Shown: positions 47,880-59,914 of the stretch, in pieces
Layout of the letters: each line of letters opens with the position of its first letter
Numbering within the stretch: the first letter of the stretch is position 1
Source: Hedera helix
Taxonomy: Eukaryota; Streptophyta; Magnoliopsida; Apiales; Araliaceae
DNA: 64,000 nt
Reading direction: 5' to 3'
Assembly (NCBI GenBank): GCA_947179155.2
Contig: OX359287.1
Coordinates: forward strand, 2,405,001-2,469,000
Notes under the pieces: generated by a model
Database searches by the model: none
What the model saw: the letters and a program-made list of their open reading frames with translations, nothing else
Told to the model about the DNA's origin: nothing
Translations under genes and position numbers: made by a program

Positions 47880-48762
47880 GGGAAAATTAGACTTGACGAT
47901 AATCAACAATAAAATCATATAATAAAGTAAAGAGAGATAAAGAGCTTTGTTATACATAATGACTTGTACAATGAATATCATGAATATGATAATGACGAAT
48001 AAATTATCATTAGCATTTAACAATTGAGTTGTTAATAGAATAATATAAACATCAAGTTTTAAATCAACAACTGCAATTAAGTTCTTGAACAAATTTTAGA
48101 TCAACGACTGCAACGAAATAACAACCATTAGCAGAATTATGTAAATCATGATGTCTACTAGCTTCTCTTTTTCAGAAAAATCACCATCAACCTTTATCAT
48201 TTGAAACACCACTAGTTATGATCATGCCAAACAACAGTTTTTCTTTATCTCAGGCTAAAGAGAATATTCACCACGTGCCCTAAAAGACACCCAACAATTA
48301 TCGCATTTATCCTATCATATATGCTATAGGCCACAGATATTCACCAATTATATTATCTTTGCACTCAGGCTAAAGACATTCACAACAACTTGATTTTTGA
48401 TAATTAGTACAAAGTACAGTGATATAAATGATAAACAAAAGAAAGAGAATAATAGGATAAACAATAGATATCAAATGCTTACAATTTTTACTATGAGCAA
48501 ATTCAAATAATGTCCAAATTGTCAACATGATGTGGAGTCAAATTTAAGAATGATATCCAAGATTCATAACGGTTATAATTCAATTAAAATGTTCGGATAA
48601 ATAGAAAGGTTCAGGTAAAATGATATTAGGTGAAGCGCAAACTATGAATCATTTCAGGAATTTTACCGAATAATACTTACCATAGTAAGTTTAAGAGAAT
48701 GAAAGAAAATGATATCCATTACTTTAACACGTGATTGGATACTACTTTCTATGGAGTTGATT

Positions 48763-48834
<72 letters not shown>

Positions 48835-50171
48835 AATTAGTAACTACCACTTATAGATTTCATGATGTATACTAACTCGTATGAAATAATCAAAAGTGAT
48901 TTGACAGTATAAATTTATATAATAGAGTGAAATATACTTCAAAATAGTTTTTGGAGAAGTAAACAATATTTCAAAATAATATCTTCCAAAGAACGTTTTC
49001 AAAATAAATATTTTGAAGGAATAGTCTTCTAAAAGAAGAGTTGTAAATAACATGTGACGTGTGTGAGTGTTTATATAACTTTTATAGAAAAACTTACTTG
49101 GATAATACTCGTACTTTTATCTATCTTCACCAACACTTAAGATAGTCATAACTCACACAGAGAAATCTTACACTAAGAATATTTAGAAAGTGAAAGGAAT
49201 GATAAGTAAGAAGGATATGAAAATTTCTTATGCTAAGCCCCTTATTTATAGCCAAAACTTAACCAACTATTCCAAAAATACATTTCACATTTTTTAATCT
49301 ACACCTTCATTATTTTTCACACTTTAATCTACATCATCAATTAACTAATCACATCATTCACACCATAATCACATGATTCACACATTAATCTAACTTAATC
49401 TATACCATCTATTAGCAAATCACATGATTCATACCATAAACTACACCATTTATCACACATTTCACATTTTTAAGCTTCACACTACACATTTAAAGATTAT
49501 ATTATCCATCTTTTATATTATTATATTATTGACTTAATATCACAATTATTTAAATATTCAGTGTTATTCAAATAATGAGTTTGTCTAACTATTTAATACC
49601 CGTAACTACTACTGTGACAATTATTGGTCCAACGATACAAGATGTTGTGCATTGTGACGATTATTGACTCAATATTGTAGAATGTTGTGCAATGACAATT
49701 ACTGATTCAATAATATAAAATACTGTGTAATGACAATTATTGATAAAATATTGTGCAATGGTCACTTTATCAGTTCAATAATATAAAACACCGTGCAATA
49801 TCGTGTACTACTATAGAATACCATTTGCTTCTATGAAATACCGTATGCTACTATTCTTTTATTACCGGGTATTTTAATAATTAAAAGTGATAGTATCGTT
49901 GACCATTTTTATTTAAAAAAGTTACTTCTGTCGTTTTCTATATCTGATAATATTTCGTTGTGGGGGTCCACCAATGATTGGTTATTACAGTGTCGCCGTA
50001 CGAATATTCCCCAACAGAACGTATATTCCACGACCAATTAAATATTGTTCGACATAAAATTTTTGCACATAACATCCTTAACTTTAATTTTTATCAAATT
50101 AACACCTTACTATTTTAGAATAATAAATGAAAAAAAATTAAATTTTATTTAATAAAAGTTGGGGTCTTATA
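47880..50171 (-). mobile_element. Old minus-strand LTR of the 52-63 kb Ty3/gypsy family
   Basis: Read on the minus strand it follows the LTR at 59910-62631 nearly throughout. It starts TATAAGACCCCAAC (50171), then AAGTTAAGGATGTTATGTG, GGTGGACCCCCACAACGA, a TATA box GCTATAAATAAG near 49245, TCACGTGTTAAAG and CACATCATGTTGACAATTTG. It lacks the 75-bp tandem repeats present in the young LTRs and carries an (AT)n insertion. No internal region adjoins its lower edge. Confidence 0.75.
48766..48829. repeat. (AT)n microsatellite
   Basis: About 32 AT units inside the old minus-strand LTR. Confidence 0.95.
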
Positions 50172-50223
50172 TGTTTTTTGTATATAAACATAGCCTAAGG
50201 AAAGAAACCGCGTAAGGCTTTTG

Positions 50224-52335
50224 TGTAAGACCCCAAATTTTATGAAATATAAAATTTAATTTTTCTTCATATATATTTTTTCAGGAACAGTAAGTGATTA
50301 AATTGATAAAGTTAAAAGTTAAGGATGTTATATGTAAATTATATTATATCGGACAATATTCGTTTGGTCAAGGAATATTCGTTCTATCGGGGAATATTCC
50401 TACGACGGCGTCGTACGAACCAATCACTGGTGGACCCCACAACGAATAATTATCGGATATAGAAAACGACATAAATAATTTTTAAATGGTCGATGGTACT
50501 ATCACTTTTAATTATTAAAATATCCGGTGGTAAAAGAATAGTAATATGCAGTATTACAAGTAACATACGGTATTGCACAGTAGCACGCGGTATTGCACAA
50601 TAGCACACGGCATTGCACAGTAGCACACGGCATTGCACACGGCATTGCATAGTGTTTCATATTATTAAACTGATAAAGTGGTTATCGTACAATATTTGAC
50701 TTTATTGTCACATGCACAATAATTCATATTATTAAACTGATAATTGTCATAGTAGCATATGCACAGTAATTCACATTATTGAATCAATAATTGTCATTAC
50801 ACAGTAACATATTCTTTCTTTTACATACTTTCTGCATTATTGTTATCTCTATTATGATGTTAATTAAACAATTGTATTTCATTATTAATTGACTTAATAT
50901 CTAACTCAGAGAGTCAACTACACTATATTTATAACAATTAGTCATAATAATGAATAAGTGTAAATTATTGTTGAATAATTGAATTGATAAAGTTATTTGT
51001 TTATTATAATAAATATTATAAAGTTATGTGATATAAAATGAATGGTATATATTAAAGATAATGTAATAATTATAGAATCTTAAATAAATGGTGTAAATTG
51101 AAGATGATATTTAAATGAATGGTTTAGATTAAGGAAATCTTAAAAGATGAAATGAATGGTATAGATTAAAGATATTATAGAATTTGAAATGGATGGTGTA
51201 GATTAAAGATGATCTTTAAATGAATTGTTTAAATTAAAGAAATCTTAAAAAATGAAATGAGTGGTAAGGATTAAACATTATCTTGAAATGAACGGTTTCG
51301 ATTAAATTAGGAAATCTTGATTATGATAAGATTTTTGGGCCTTAACTTAAGAATTTTTCATAAACTTTCTTGCTCATTCTTTCTTTCACTCTCTAAATAC
51401 TTCTTTGTGTAAGTTCTATCTAAGTGTGCTTAAGTCATCTTGAGTATTTGTAAAGATCTATAAGTGTACGAATACTATTCAAGTTAATCAACCTCATTTA
51501 AATCAATATCCAGTCACGTGTTAAGGTAAGGGATTCCATCTTTTTCATCTTCCACTATTCAAACTTACTACGGTAAGGGATTATCATTCTTTGATTCTCG
51601 AAAATAATATCGTTTCTCTCTTACAAATAAGATGTGTCATTTATTTCCATGTATTAAATTATAGCAATAACCTTACGGCACGGATTACCGTCTGTTGGTT
51701 AATAACATTTCATATTCATTCCTTATTAATCTCTGAGAATAACCTTACTGCGCGGATTACCGCATGTTTGGTGAGTAACTCTTCGTATTCAATTTTTATT
51801 AAATTGTGGGAATAACCTTACGGCACAGATTACCGCATGTTGGTGAATAACCTTTTGTATTCATTCCTTATTAATCTCTGAGAATAACCTGACTACGCGG
51901 ATTACCGCATGTTTGGTGAATTACTTTTTGTATTCATTTTTCTAAACATTTCTATTGAACTGTAACCGTTATTCTGAACTGAATTTTACTCCACATCATG
52001 TTGACAATTTGGACATTATTTAAATCTGCACAAAGTAAACTTCCGATACTTATTGTTTAACCTATTTCTTCTGCTCATCATTTGTATCACTGTTATTTGT
52101 ACTAATCATCAAAAATCAAGTTGTTGTGAATATTTGTGGTCAGGGGCACAGATGCGATATAATTGTTAAACAGATGATAGGCTAAAGGCGATATAATAGG
52201 TTAAAGCCGATACATCTATTCGGTGTCTTTTATGACACGTGGTGAATGAATATCTTTGGCCCGTAGTGTAAAGATGAACTGTTGTTCGGTATAATTATGA
52301 CTGAAGGCTGAATACTGGTATAATCATGACCGTTG
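50224..52335 (+). mobile_element. Old plus-strand LTR, 3'-truncated, TATA box deleted
   Basis: It starts TGTAAGACCCCAAATTTTAT and matches the young LTRs to a point equivalent to about 54495, then passes directly into the next LTR. Compared with them it lacks a 12-base stretch covering the TATA box (TTTTTGGGCCTTAAC near 51326 against TTTTTGCTATAAATAGAGGC). It has four or so 20-bp CACGGNATTGCACAGTAGCA units near 50567-50645 and diverged 75-bp-type repeats at about 51640-51940. Confidence 0.85.
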
Positions 52336-53355
52336 GTGATACAAAATACAAAATTTAATTTTCTTCATATATATATTTTTTTTCCTGAAATAGTAGGTGG
52401 TTAAATTAATAAGGTTAAAAGTTAAGGATGTTATGTGTAAATTTTATTATGTCGGACAATATTCGTTTGGTCGGAGAATATTCGTTTTGTCGGGGAATAT
52501 TCGATTCGTACGACGGCGCCGAAATAACAAAATAATGGTGGACCCCCATAACGACTTATTGTCGAATATAGAAAGCGACATACGTAACCTTTTTAAATAA
52601 ATATAGTCAACGGTATAATCATCTTGAACTGTTAAAATATCTGGTGGTAAAGGAATAGTAACATACGGTATTGCACAGTAGCACACGGTATTACACAGTA
52701 GCACACGGTATTACATAGTGTTCATATTATTAAACTGATAAAGTGGTTATTGTACTATATTGACTTTATTGAACCAATAATTGTCACATGCATAATAATT
52801 CATATTATTGAGTTGATAATTGTCACAGTAGCATATGCACAATAATTCACATTACTGAATCAATAATTGTCACTACACAGTAACGTGTTATTTTCTTATC
52901 TATTTTTAGCATTTTTGTTATCTCTTTTATGATATTGATTAAACTGTTGTATTCTATTATTAGTTGATTTTCCTGTTTATCTAACTCGAAAAGCCAACTA
53001 CACTGCATTTACAACAATTAACTATAATAATGAATAATTGTGAATTATTGTTGAATAATTGAATTGATAAAGTTATTTGTTTTTATTATGATAAATTATA
53101 TAAAGTTATTTGTTTTTATTATGATAAATTATATAAAGTTGTTTGTTTTTATATATAAAGTTAATTGATTTATTTAAAGTTAGTTGTTTTATATATAAAG
53201 TAAATTGAATGGTATAGATTAAAAGATGATCTTTAAATGAATGGTTTAGATTAAGGAAATCTTGAAAGATGAAATGAGTGGTATGGATTAAACATTATCT
53301 TGAAATATACGGTTTGGATTAAATTAGGAAATCTTGGTGATGATAAGATTTTTGC

Positions 53356-53364
53356 TATAAATAG
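53356..53364 (+). promoter_or_regulatory. TATA box of the 5' LTR
   Basis: TATAAATAG lies about 1 kb into the LTR, and the same site is at about 60920 in the 3' LTR. It is the likely Pol II promoter of the element. Confidence 0.75.
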
Positions 53365-53639
53365 AGGCCTTAACTTAAGGATTTTTCATAAAAACTTCCT
53401 TGCTTATTCTTTCTTTCACTCTCCAAATATTTCTTTGTATAAGTTCTCTTTGAGTGTGCTAAAATCATCTTGGGTATTTGTAAAGATCTGTAAGTGTACG
53501 AGTTCATATCTAGTCACGTGTTAAGGTAAGGGATACCATCTTTTTCATCTTCCATTATTCAAACTTACTATGGTAAGGGTATATCAATATTTAATTCTCG
53601 AAAATAATATCGTTTCTTTCTTACTCATAAGATGTGCCA

Positions 53640-53945
53640 TTTATTTCCATGTATTAAATTGTGGGAATAACCTTACGGCGCGGATTATCGCCTGTTGGTG
53701 AATAACCTTTCGTATTTATTTCCATATATTAAATTGTGGGAATAACCTTACGGCGCGGATTATCGCCTGTTGGTGAATAACCTTTCGTATTTATTTCCAT
53801 GTATTAAATTGTGGGAATAACCTTACGGCGCGGATTATCGCATGTTGGTGAATAACCTTTCGTATTTATTTCCATGTATTAAATTGTGGGAATAACCTTA
53901 CGGCGCGGATTATCGCCTGTTGGTGAATAACTTTTCGTATTCATT
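53640..53945 (+). repeat. 75-bp tandem repeats, four copies, in the 5' LTR
   Basis: GTGGGAATAACCTTACGGCG recurs at 53661, 53736, 53811 and 53886. Each unit includes GCGGATTATCGC and TGTTGGTGAATAAC. The same block is at 61204-61509 in the 3' LTR. Confidence 0.93.
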
Positions 53946-55069
53946 CCTTATTAATCTCTGAGAATAACCTGACTACGCGGACTACTGCATGTTTGGTGAA
54001 TTACTCTTCGTATTCATTTCTTATTTGTCTCTTGTTGGTAAAGTTTCCTGAAATGATTATATATTCTTTAATAGTTTGCGCTTCATCTAATATCATTTCA
54101 ACTGAACCTTCCTATTTTTCTAAATCTTTCTATTGAACCTTAACTGTTATTCTGAACTGTGGATCTTAAATATCATTTTTGAATTTTAGTCCACATCATG
54201 TTGGCAATTTGGACATTATTTGAATCTGCACAAAGTAAAGTCATAAACTTTCGATATTTATTGATCATGCTGTTTCTTCTGATTCATCATCTATATCACG
54301 GTTGTTATTCTAATCATCAAGAACCATGTTGTTGTGAATATATGTGGCATGGGGCACAGTTGATAGGATAAAGGCGATATATTTATTGTGCCTTTTAGGG
54401 CACGTGGTGAATATTCTCTTTGGCCTGGGGCAAAGATGAACTGTTGTTGGTATGATTATGACCAAAGGCTGAAAACTGGTATAATCATTACCGTTGGGTT
54501 ATATTTGAATATCTTTGGCTCGTAATGCAAACATGAACTATTGACTGGCATGATTAAAATCAGGAACTGAAAATTTATATTATCATGACCAGCGGTGTTT
54601 AAGATGATAAAAGTTGATGATGTTTTTCCTAAAAAGAGAATCGAGTGGACAATATAGTCTGCATTATTCTTCTAATAGATTGGTCATTCCGCTGCTATTA
54701 TTGATACAAAGCTTATTGTCTATTATATTCAATTAAGAACTCATCTATTGAAGGCTAATGATAATTTATTTGTCGTTATCTTAGTCATGATATTTCTTAC
54801 TGGGCTATTTGAGCTCACCCTTTCTTTTGTTCCATTGTTTTTCAGAAAAAGAGAGAGTAGCCGGGTCTAGCGGGGGAATGGAGTGACGGTCCGAGTGATA
54901 GCTATTGTAGTCTTCACATGTTGAATATAGTGTGGAAATAATAGTGAAGACTTAGTTGTGTATTATTGAGTTTTGCATTTCTGTCCTATGTACTATTTGT
55001 ATTAAAGTTTATGTATTTTATGGCGTCTCAAATTGGGCTATGTAGGCCTAGATTTGGGGGCGTCACATT

Positions 55070-55081
55070 TGGTATCCGAGC
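55070..55081 (+). promoter_or_regulatory. Primer binding site of the young element
   Basis: TGGTATCCGAGC follows the LTR after two bases, one difference from the initiator-Met form TGGTATCAGAGC. Confidence 0.85.
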
Positions 55082-55261
55082 TTAGGGATATGATCTTTAA
55101 TGGAGATCTGGGGTAGAAGTAGGAGGAGAGAGACGAATAGATTACGTCATTAGTATGTCCTACATAAAATTTTGTTATCTAATAAGTTGGCTTGAATGTG
55201 GGGACAAGAAGTTACGAGTCAGTTTGTTTAACTAACATTTATCTTATGACCGCAGTTAAGA

Positions 55262-58200
55262 ATGACTTCTGAAAATCAGGGAATGAATTATCCACTGCCC
55301 GAGGCGAACGTAGCTGAGAATCAGGAAGCTACAAACAATCCTCCTACAGCTTCAGAAAATAATGCTGGTGATCATGCAAATCAGAATGGTTTCTTTAGAA
55401 ACTTCATGCAATTTATCCAAAATCAGCCAAGGGGAGGTCGTAACGATGGAAACGCTGATAATTCAAGGATTGTCACCGTTAAACAATTTAAAGAGTTGGG
55501 ACCACCTGAATTTTTCGGGAAGCCTGAACCACTCAAAGCGGAGGCATGGTTAAAGCAAACGACAAAAATCCTTGATGTTCTGCGATGTGCAGATGATCAG
55601 AAGGTGCCATTCGCCACCTTTATGTTTCGAGGGGAGGCAGACCATTGGTGGGAGGCAGTAAAACGTATCCATCATTCGGCTCTCGAAATGTCTTGGCTGG
55701 AATTCAAAGAGCTGTTCAACGAAAAGTATTTTCCAGAAAGCATCCGCCATATGAAATAGGTGGAGTTCATAAAACTAGAGCAAGGAAATATGTCTGTTTC
55801 ACAATATGAAGCTAAGTTTGCTGAACTATCTCGTTTCGCGACTCATCTAGTGGATGACGAAGCACAGATGAGTCGGATGTTCTTACGAGGTTTGAGATTC
55901 GAAATTCGTCAACAGCTTAGCTCTCATAAATTGACCTTGTATTCAGATGTTGTCGATAGGGCTCAAAGGGTAGAGCAAACAGATGAAAAATTGCAGCCAA
56001 GAGTCAATGATCAGCGTAGAGAGAGAAATGACAACAACCACAGGAACAAGAACCATAAGGGAGGTAACCAGCACTTCGGTAGTAATCACGCATCGAATAA
56101 TAGAAGAGGAGAATCCAGTGGAAATAATTTCAAGAGAAAGAGATTCCATAATGATTATGGAAGAGCACCGGCACCAGTACCTGCACCGGCACCAGTACCA
56201 AGGGGAGGAGATCGACCACCGGTAAGATGTTACAAGTGTGGTCAGGAGAGCCACATCAGCCCAAACTGTACTCAACAGTCCAAGTTGTGCTACAGTTGCG
56301 GAAAAGAAGGTCATATGGCTCGATTTTGTCCTGTTTCAAAATCAAGTCCAGCTGCAATGATGGTACCAAAAGCTAGCACGAATAAGGGAAAATCTGTAGT
56401 TCATGGGAGAGCTTTTGTTGTGACATCCCAAATGGCACGAAACCCGAACGAGGTTATAACCGGTAAGCTATTCATAAATTCTCATGAAGTCTATGCCCTG
56501 TTAGATACTGGTTCTACCCATTCTTTTGTCTCACCTACGTGTGCTCAACGATTAAACTTAACTCCTGACAATTTGGACTTTGACTTATCAGTTGAAACCC
56601 CATTAGGAGCAATAGCCATTACATCTACGGTATATAAATCCTGCTTAGTTCAAATCAATAGCCTTATATTACCCGTTGACCTTATCTCATTGGAAATGCA
56701 TGAATTTGATGTGATTTTAGGAATTGATTGGTTGACTAATCATCATGCTAAAATTGATTGCTTTCAAAAGATCATTAGTTTTCATATTCCTAATCAACCT
56801 GTCATACAAATTCAAACCATCAAATCATTGAAATCTATAACTGTCATTTCTAGCCATAAAGCCACTCGTTTATTGAAAAACGGATGTCAAGCATTTTTAG
56901 CTCATGTCACTGACTTGAACAAAGATGTGTCAAACTTGAAAGATATTCCTATTGTTAATGAATTTTCTGATATTTTTCCCGATGAACTTCCTGGCTTACC
57001 TCCAAATCGGGAAATTGAATTCTGTATTGATCTTGAACCCGATACCAAACCTATTTCTAAAGCCCCATACCGAATGGCTCCTATTGAACTTCTAGAGCTA
57101 AAGGTCCAACTACAGGAATTGTTAGATACTGGTTTCATTCGTCCGAGTGCATCGCCTTGGGGTGCCCCTGTTCTTTTTGTCAAGAAGAAGGACGGGAGTA
57201 TGAGATTGTGTATTGACTACCGAGAGTTGAATCATATCACCATCAAAAATAGGTACCCGTTACCTCGAATTGATGACATGTTTGATCAATTGCAGGGTGC
57301 TCAACATTTCTCAAAGATTGATCTCCGCTCTGGATATCATCAGTTAAAAGTTAAAACTGATGGCATTCCAAAGACTGCTTTCAGAATCCGCTACGGGCAT
57401 TATGAGTTCTTAGTCATGCCTTTTGGACTAACAAATGCTCCTGCAGCTTTCATGGACATGATGAACCGGATATTCAAAGAATATTTGGATCATTTTGTAG
57501 TTGTCTTTATTGATGACATTCTTATATACTCCAAGAGTCGTGAGGATCATGAACAACACCTGAGATTAATACTCCAAAAGCTACGTGAGAACAAGTTGTA
57601 TGCCAAGTTGAAGAAGTGTGAGTTTTGGCTTAAGGAAGTCACGTTCCTTGGGCATGTGATTTCCAGTCAGGGAATATCAGTTGATCCTGCAAAGATTGAA
57701 GCAATATTAAATTGGGAGCAACCTCGGTCAGTAACTGAAGTCCGAAGTTTTCTGGGTTTAGCTGGTTATTATCGGAGATTCGTAGAAGGATTTTCTCGAA
57801 TCGCCACTCCATTAACTCAGCTGACTCGGAAAAGCACAAAATTCATATGGAATGAGGAATGCGAGAAGAGTTTTCAAGAACTTAAGAAGAGACTTGTTTC
57901 AGCTCCTGTTCTGACTATACCATCAGGATCGGGGGAATTTGTTATCTACAGCGATGCTTCAGGAAAAGGTCTAGGCTGTGTACTTATGCAACATGGAAAA
58001 GTTATAGCCTATGCCTCTCGACAACTCAAAGATTATGAGAAAAATTATCCTACTCGTGACTTAAAGTTGGCAGTAGTTATTTTCGCATTGAAAATCTGGA
58101 GGCACTACTTGTACGAGGAGAAAGTGGAAATCTTCACGGATCACAAAAGCCTCAAGTATTTCTTCACCCAGAAGGAACTCAACATGCGGCAACGACGTTG

Positions 58201-59914
58201 GCTTGAGCTATTAAAGGATTACGACCACACCATCCAGTACCACCCAGGAAAAGCAAACGTTGTAGCTGATGCTTTAAGCAGAAAATCTTATGCTTTAAGC
58301 AGAAAATCTTATGCGAGTACAAGCGCAATGTTGACTACGCAAAAATGTATTTTGTACGATTTACAAAAGATGGAGATAGAATTAAAGCCACCAGGGACCC
58401 ACATGAAGATTGCGCACGTACAAGTAGAACCAGCTTTAATTGATAAAATTAAAGCTGCTCAAGCTACTGATCCAGAAATGATGAGTATGATGAAGAAAGT
58501 ACAAGAAGGTACTATTCCAAAAGCAAGAATCGACGAGAAAGGAATACTTCGACTCAACTCTCGACTTTGTGTTCCTAACGACCCTGAATTGAAACATAAA
58601 ATCATGATGGAGGCACATAACACACCGTTTGCAATTCACCTGGAAAGTACTAAAATGTATCGTGATCTTCGACATACATTTTGGTGGAACAATATGAAGA
58701 GGGAGATTGCATAGTTCATCTCAAGGTGCTTAACTTGTCAACGTGTCAAGGCAGAGCATCAAGTGCCTAAAGGTCCATTGCAACCACTCGAAATTCCAGA
58801 ATGGAAGTGGGAACACATCACTATGGACTTCGTGACGGGTCTTCCCAAAGTTTCTCAAAGTTTTGATGCGATTTGGGTCATCGTAGATAGATTGACCAAG
58901 TCTGCTCATTTCTTGCCTATAAGAGAAAACTTTTCACTCGAGCGTCTGGCCGGTATGTACGTAAATGATATTGTAAGATTGCATGGCATGCCAGTTTCCA
59001 TAGTTTCTGACCGAGATCCTAGATTCACTTCACGCTTTTGGATCAGTCTACAAAAAGCTATGGGCACCGAGCTACGATTTAGTTCTGCATACCATCCTCA
59101 AATAGACGGACAATCTGAAAGGACGATTCAGACTCTCGAAGATCTTTTGAGACTTTGCGTGCTAGACTTCAAAGGAAGTTAGGACAAGTACTTGCCATTG
59201 GTTGAATTCTCCTACAACAACAGTTACCAAGCAAGCATAGGCATGGCTCCATTTGAGGCTTTGTATGGACGAAAGTGTCGCTCTCCAGTATGTTGGAATG
59301 AAGTAGGAGAAGCAAAATTGTTGGGACCCGAGTTGGTACGCTTGACAACAGAAAAGATCAAAATGATCCGACAACGAATACAGACCGCGCAAGAACGACA
59401 AAAGAATTATGCTGATCTTCATCGGAGAGATGAGAGATTCAACGTCGGAGATCATGTATTCTTACGTGTTTCTCCATGGAAAGGAGTTACGAGATTCGGA
59501 AAGAGAGGAAAACTCAACCCTCGATTTATTGGCCCATTTGAAATTCTCGATCAAGTAGGAACCGTAGCCTACAGACTAGCCCTACCACCAAGTATGTCTC
59601 GCATCCATAACGTTTTTCACATATCTATGTTACGTAAATATGTGAAGGACCCAAACCACATCATTGAGTTAGAACCGAACGTTATAGCCGATGATTTAAC
59701 GTACGAGGAGGTACCTGTCAAGATCTTAGATAAGAAGGAGCAGATCCTACGCTCAAAGGTTATACCTCAAGTTAAGGTTTTATGGAGAAACCAAGATACT
59801 GAGGAAATGACTTGGGAGCTAGAATCTGAGATGAAATCTACGTATCCTTATCTCTTCGAAATGCCAGGTACGTCAATTTTGGGGACGAAATTTCATAAGG
59901 AGGGGAGGTTGTAA
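55262..59914 (+). pseudogene. Ty3/gypsy (chromovirus-like) gag-pol polyprotein with three TAG stops
   Basis: A single frame of 1,551 codons from ATG to the final stop is interrupted only by TAG at 55757, 58712 and 59180. Order: gag capsid; two CCHC knuckles (CYKCGQESHISPNC, CYSCGKEGHMARFC); protease ALLDTGSTHS; RT with VVVFIDDILIYS; RNase H with IYSDASGKGLG; integrase zinc-binding region (broken by the second TAG between its His and Cys pairs); integrase core with MDF, SDRDPRF and the Glu of DGQSERT; and a C-terminal chromodomain-like tail (VKVLWRN, MTWELE) reaching the polypurine tract. The neighbouring partial gag has a sense codon (GAG) where the first TAG occurs, so that stop is a mutation. 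A 21-nt duplication at 58271-58312 repeats ALSRKSY. As it stands it cannot make Gag-Pol. Confidence 0.95.
59897..59908 (+). promoter_or_regulatory. Polypurine tract
   Basis: AAGGAGGGGAGG lies immediately before the 3' LTR start and is the expected plus-strand primer. Confidence 0.85.

Larger units (their letters stand above)
52336..55067 (+). mobile_element. 5' LTR of the young Ty3/gypsy element, missing its first bases
   Basis: It is nearly identical to 59910-62631 but begins at AAAATACAAAATTTAATT, so roughly the first 20-25 bases are absent and it is fused to the older LTR. It ends GGGGGCGTCACA beside the primer site. It contains one more 20-bp CAGTAGCACACGGTATTACA unit than the 3' LTR. 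Confidence 0.92.

Noticed and set aside
50450..50704. Minus-strand frame rich in CRVLLCNAVCYC
   Set aside because: It is a translation of the 20-bp tandem units in U3, not a gene.
52397..52704. Frames repeated identically at 52397-52704 and 59981-60270
   Set aside because: They are repeated only because both are LTRs; they are noncoding U3.
53640..53945. Regular 75-bp repeats considered as a CRISPR-like array
   Set aside because: The units are contiguous without unique spacers and sit in a eukaryotic LTR.
55757..55759. TAG between gag and pol as programmed readthrough
   Set aside because: The neighbouring copy has GAG at this position and the TAG lies inside gag, well before the zinc knuckles. 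Two more TAGs lie in integrase.
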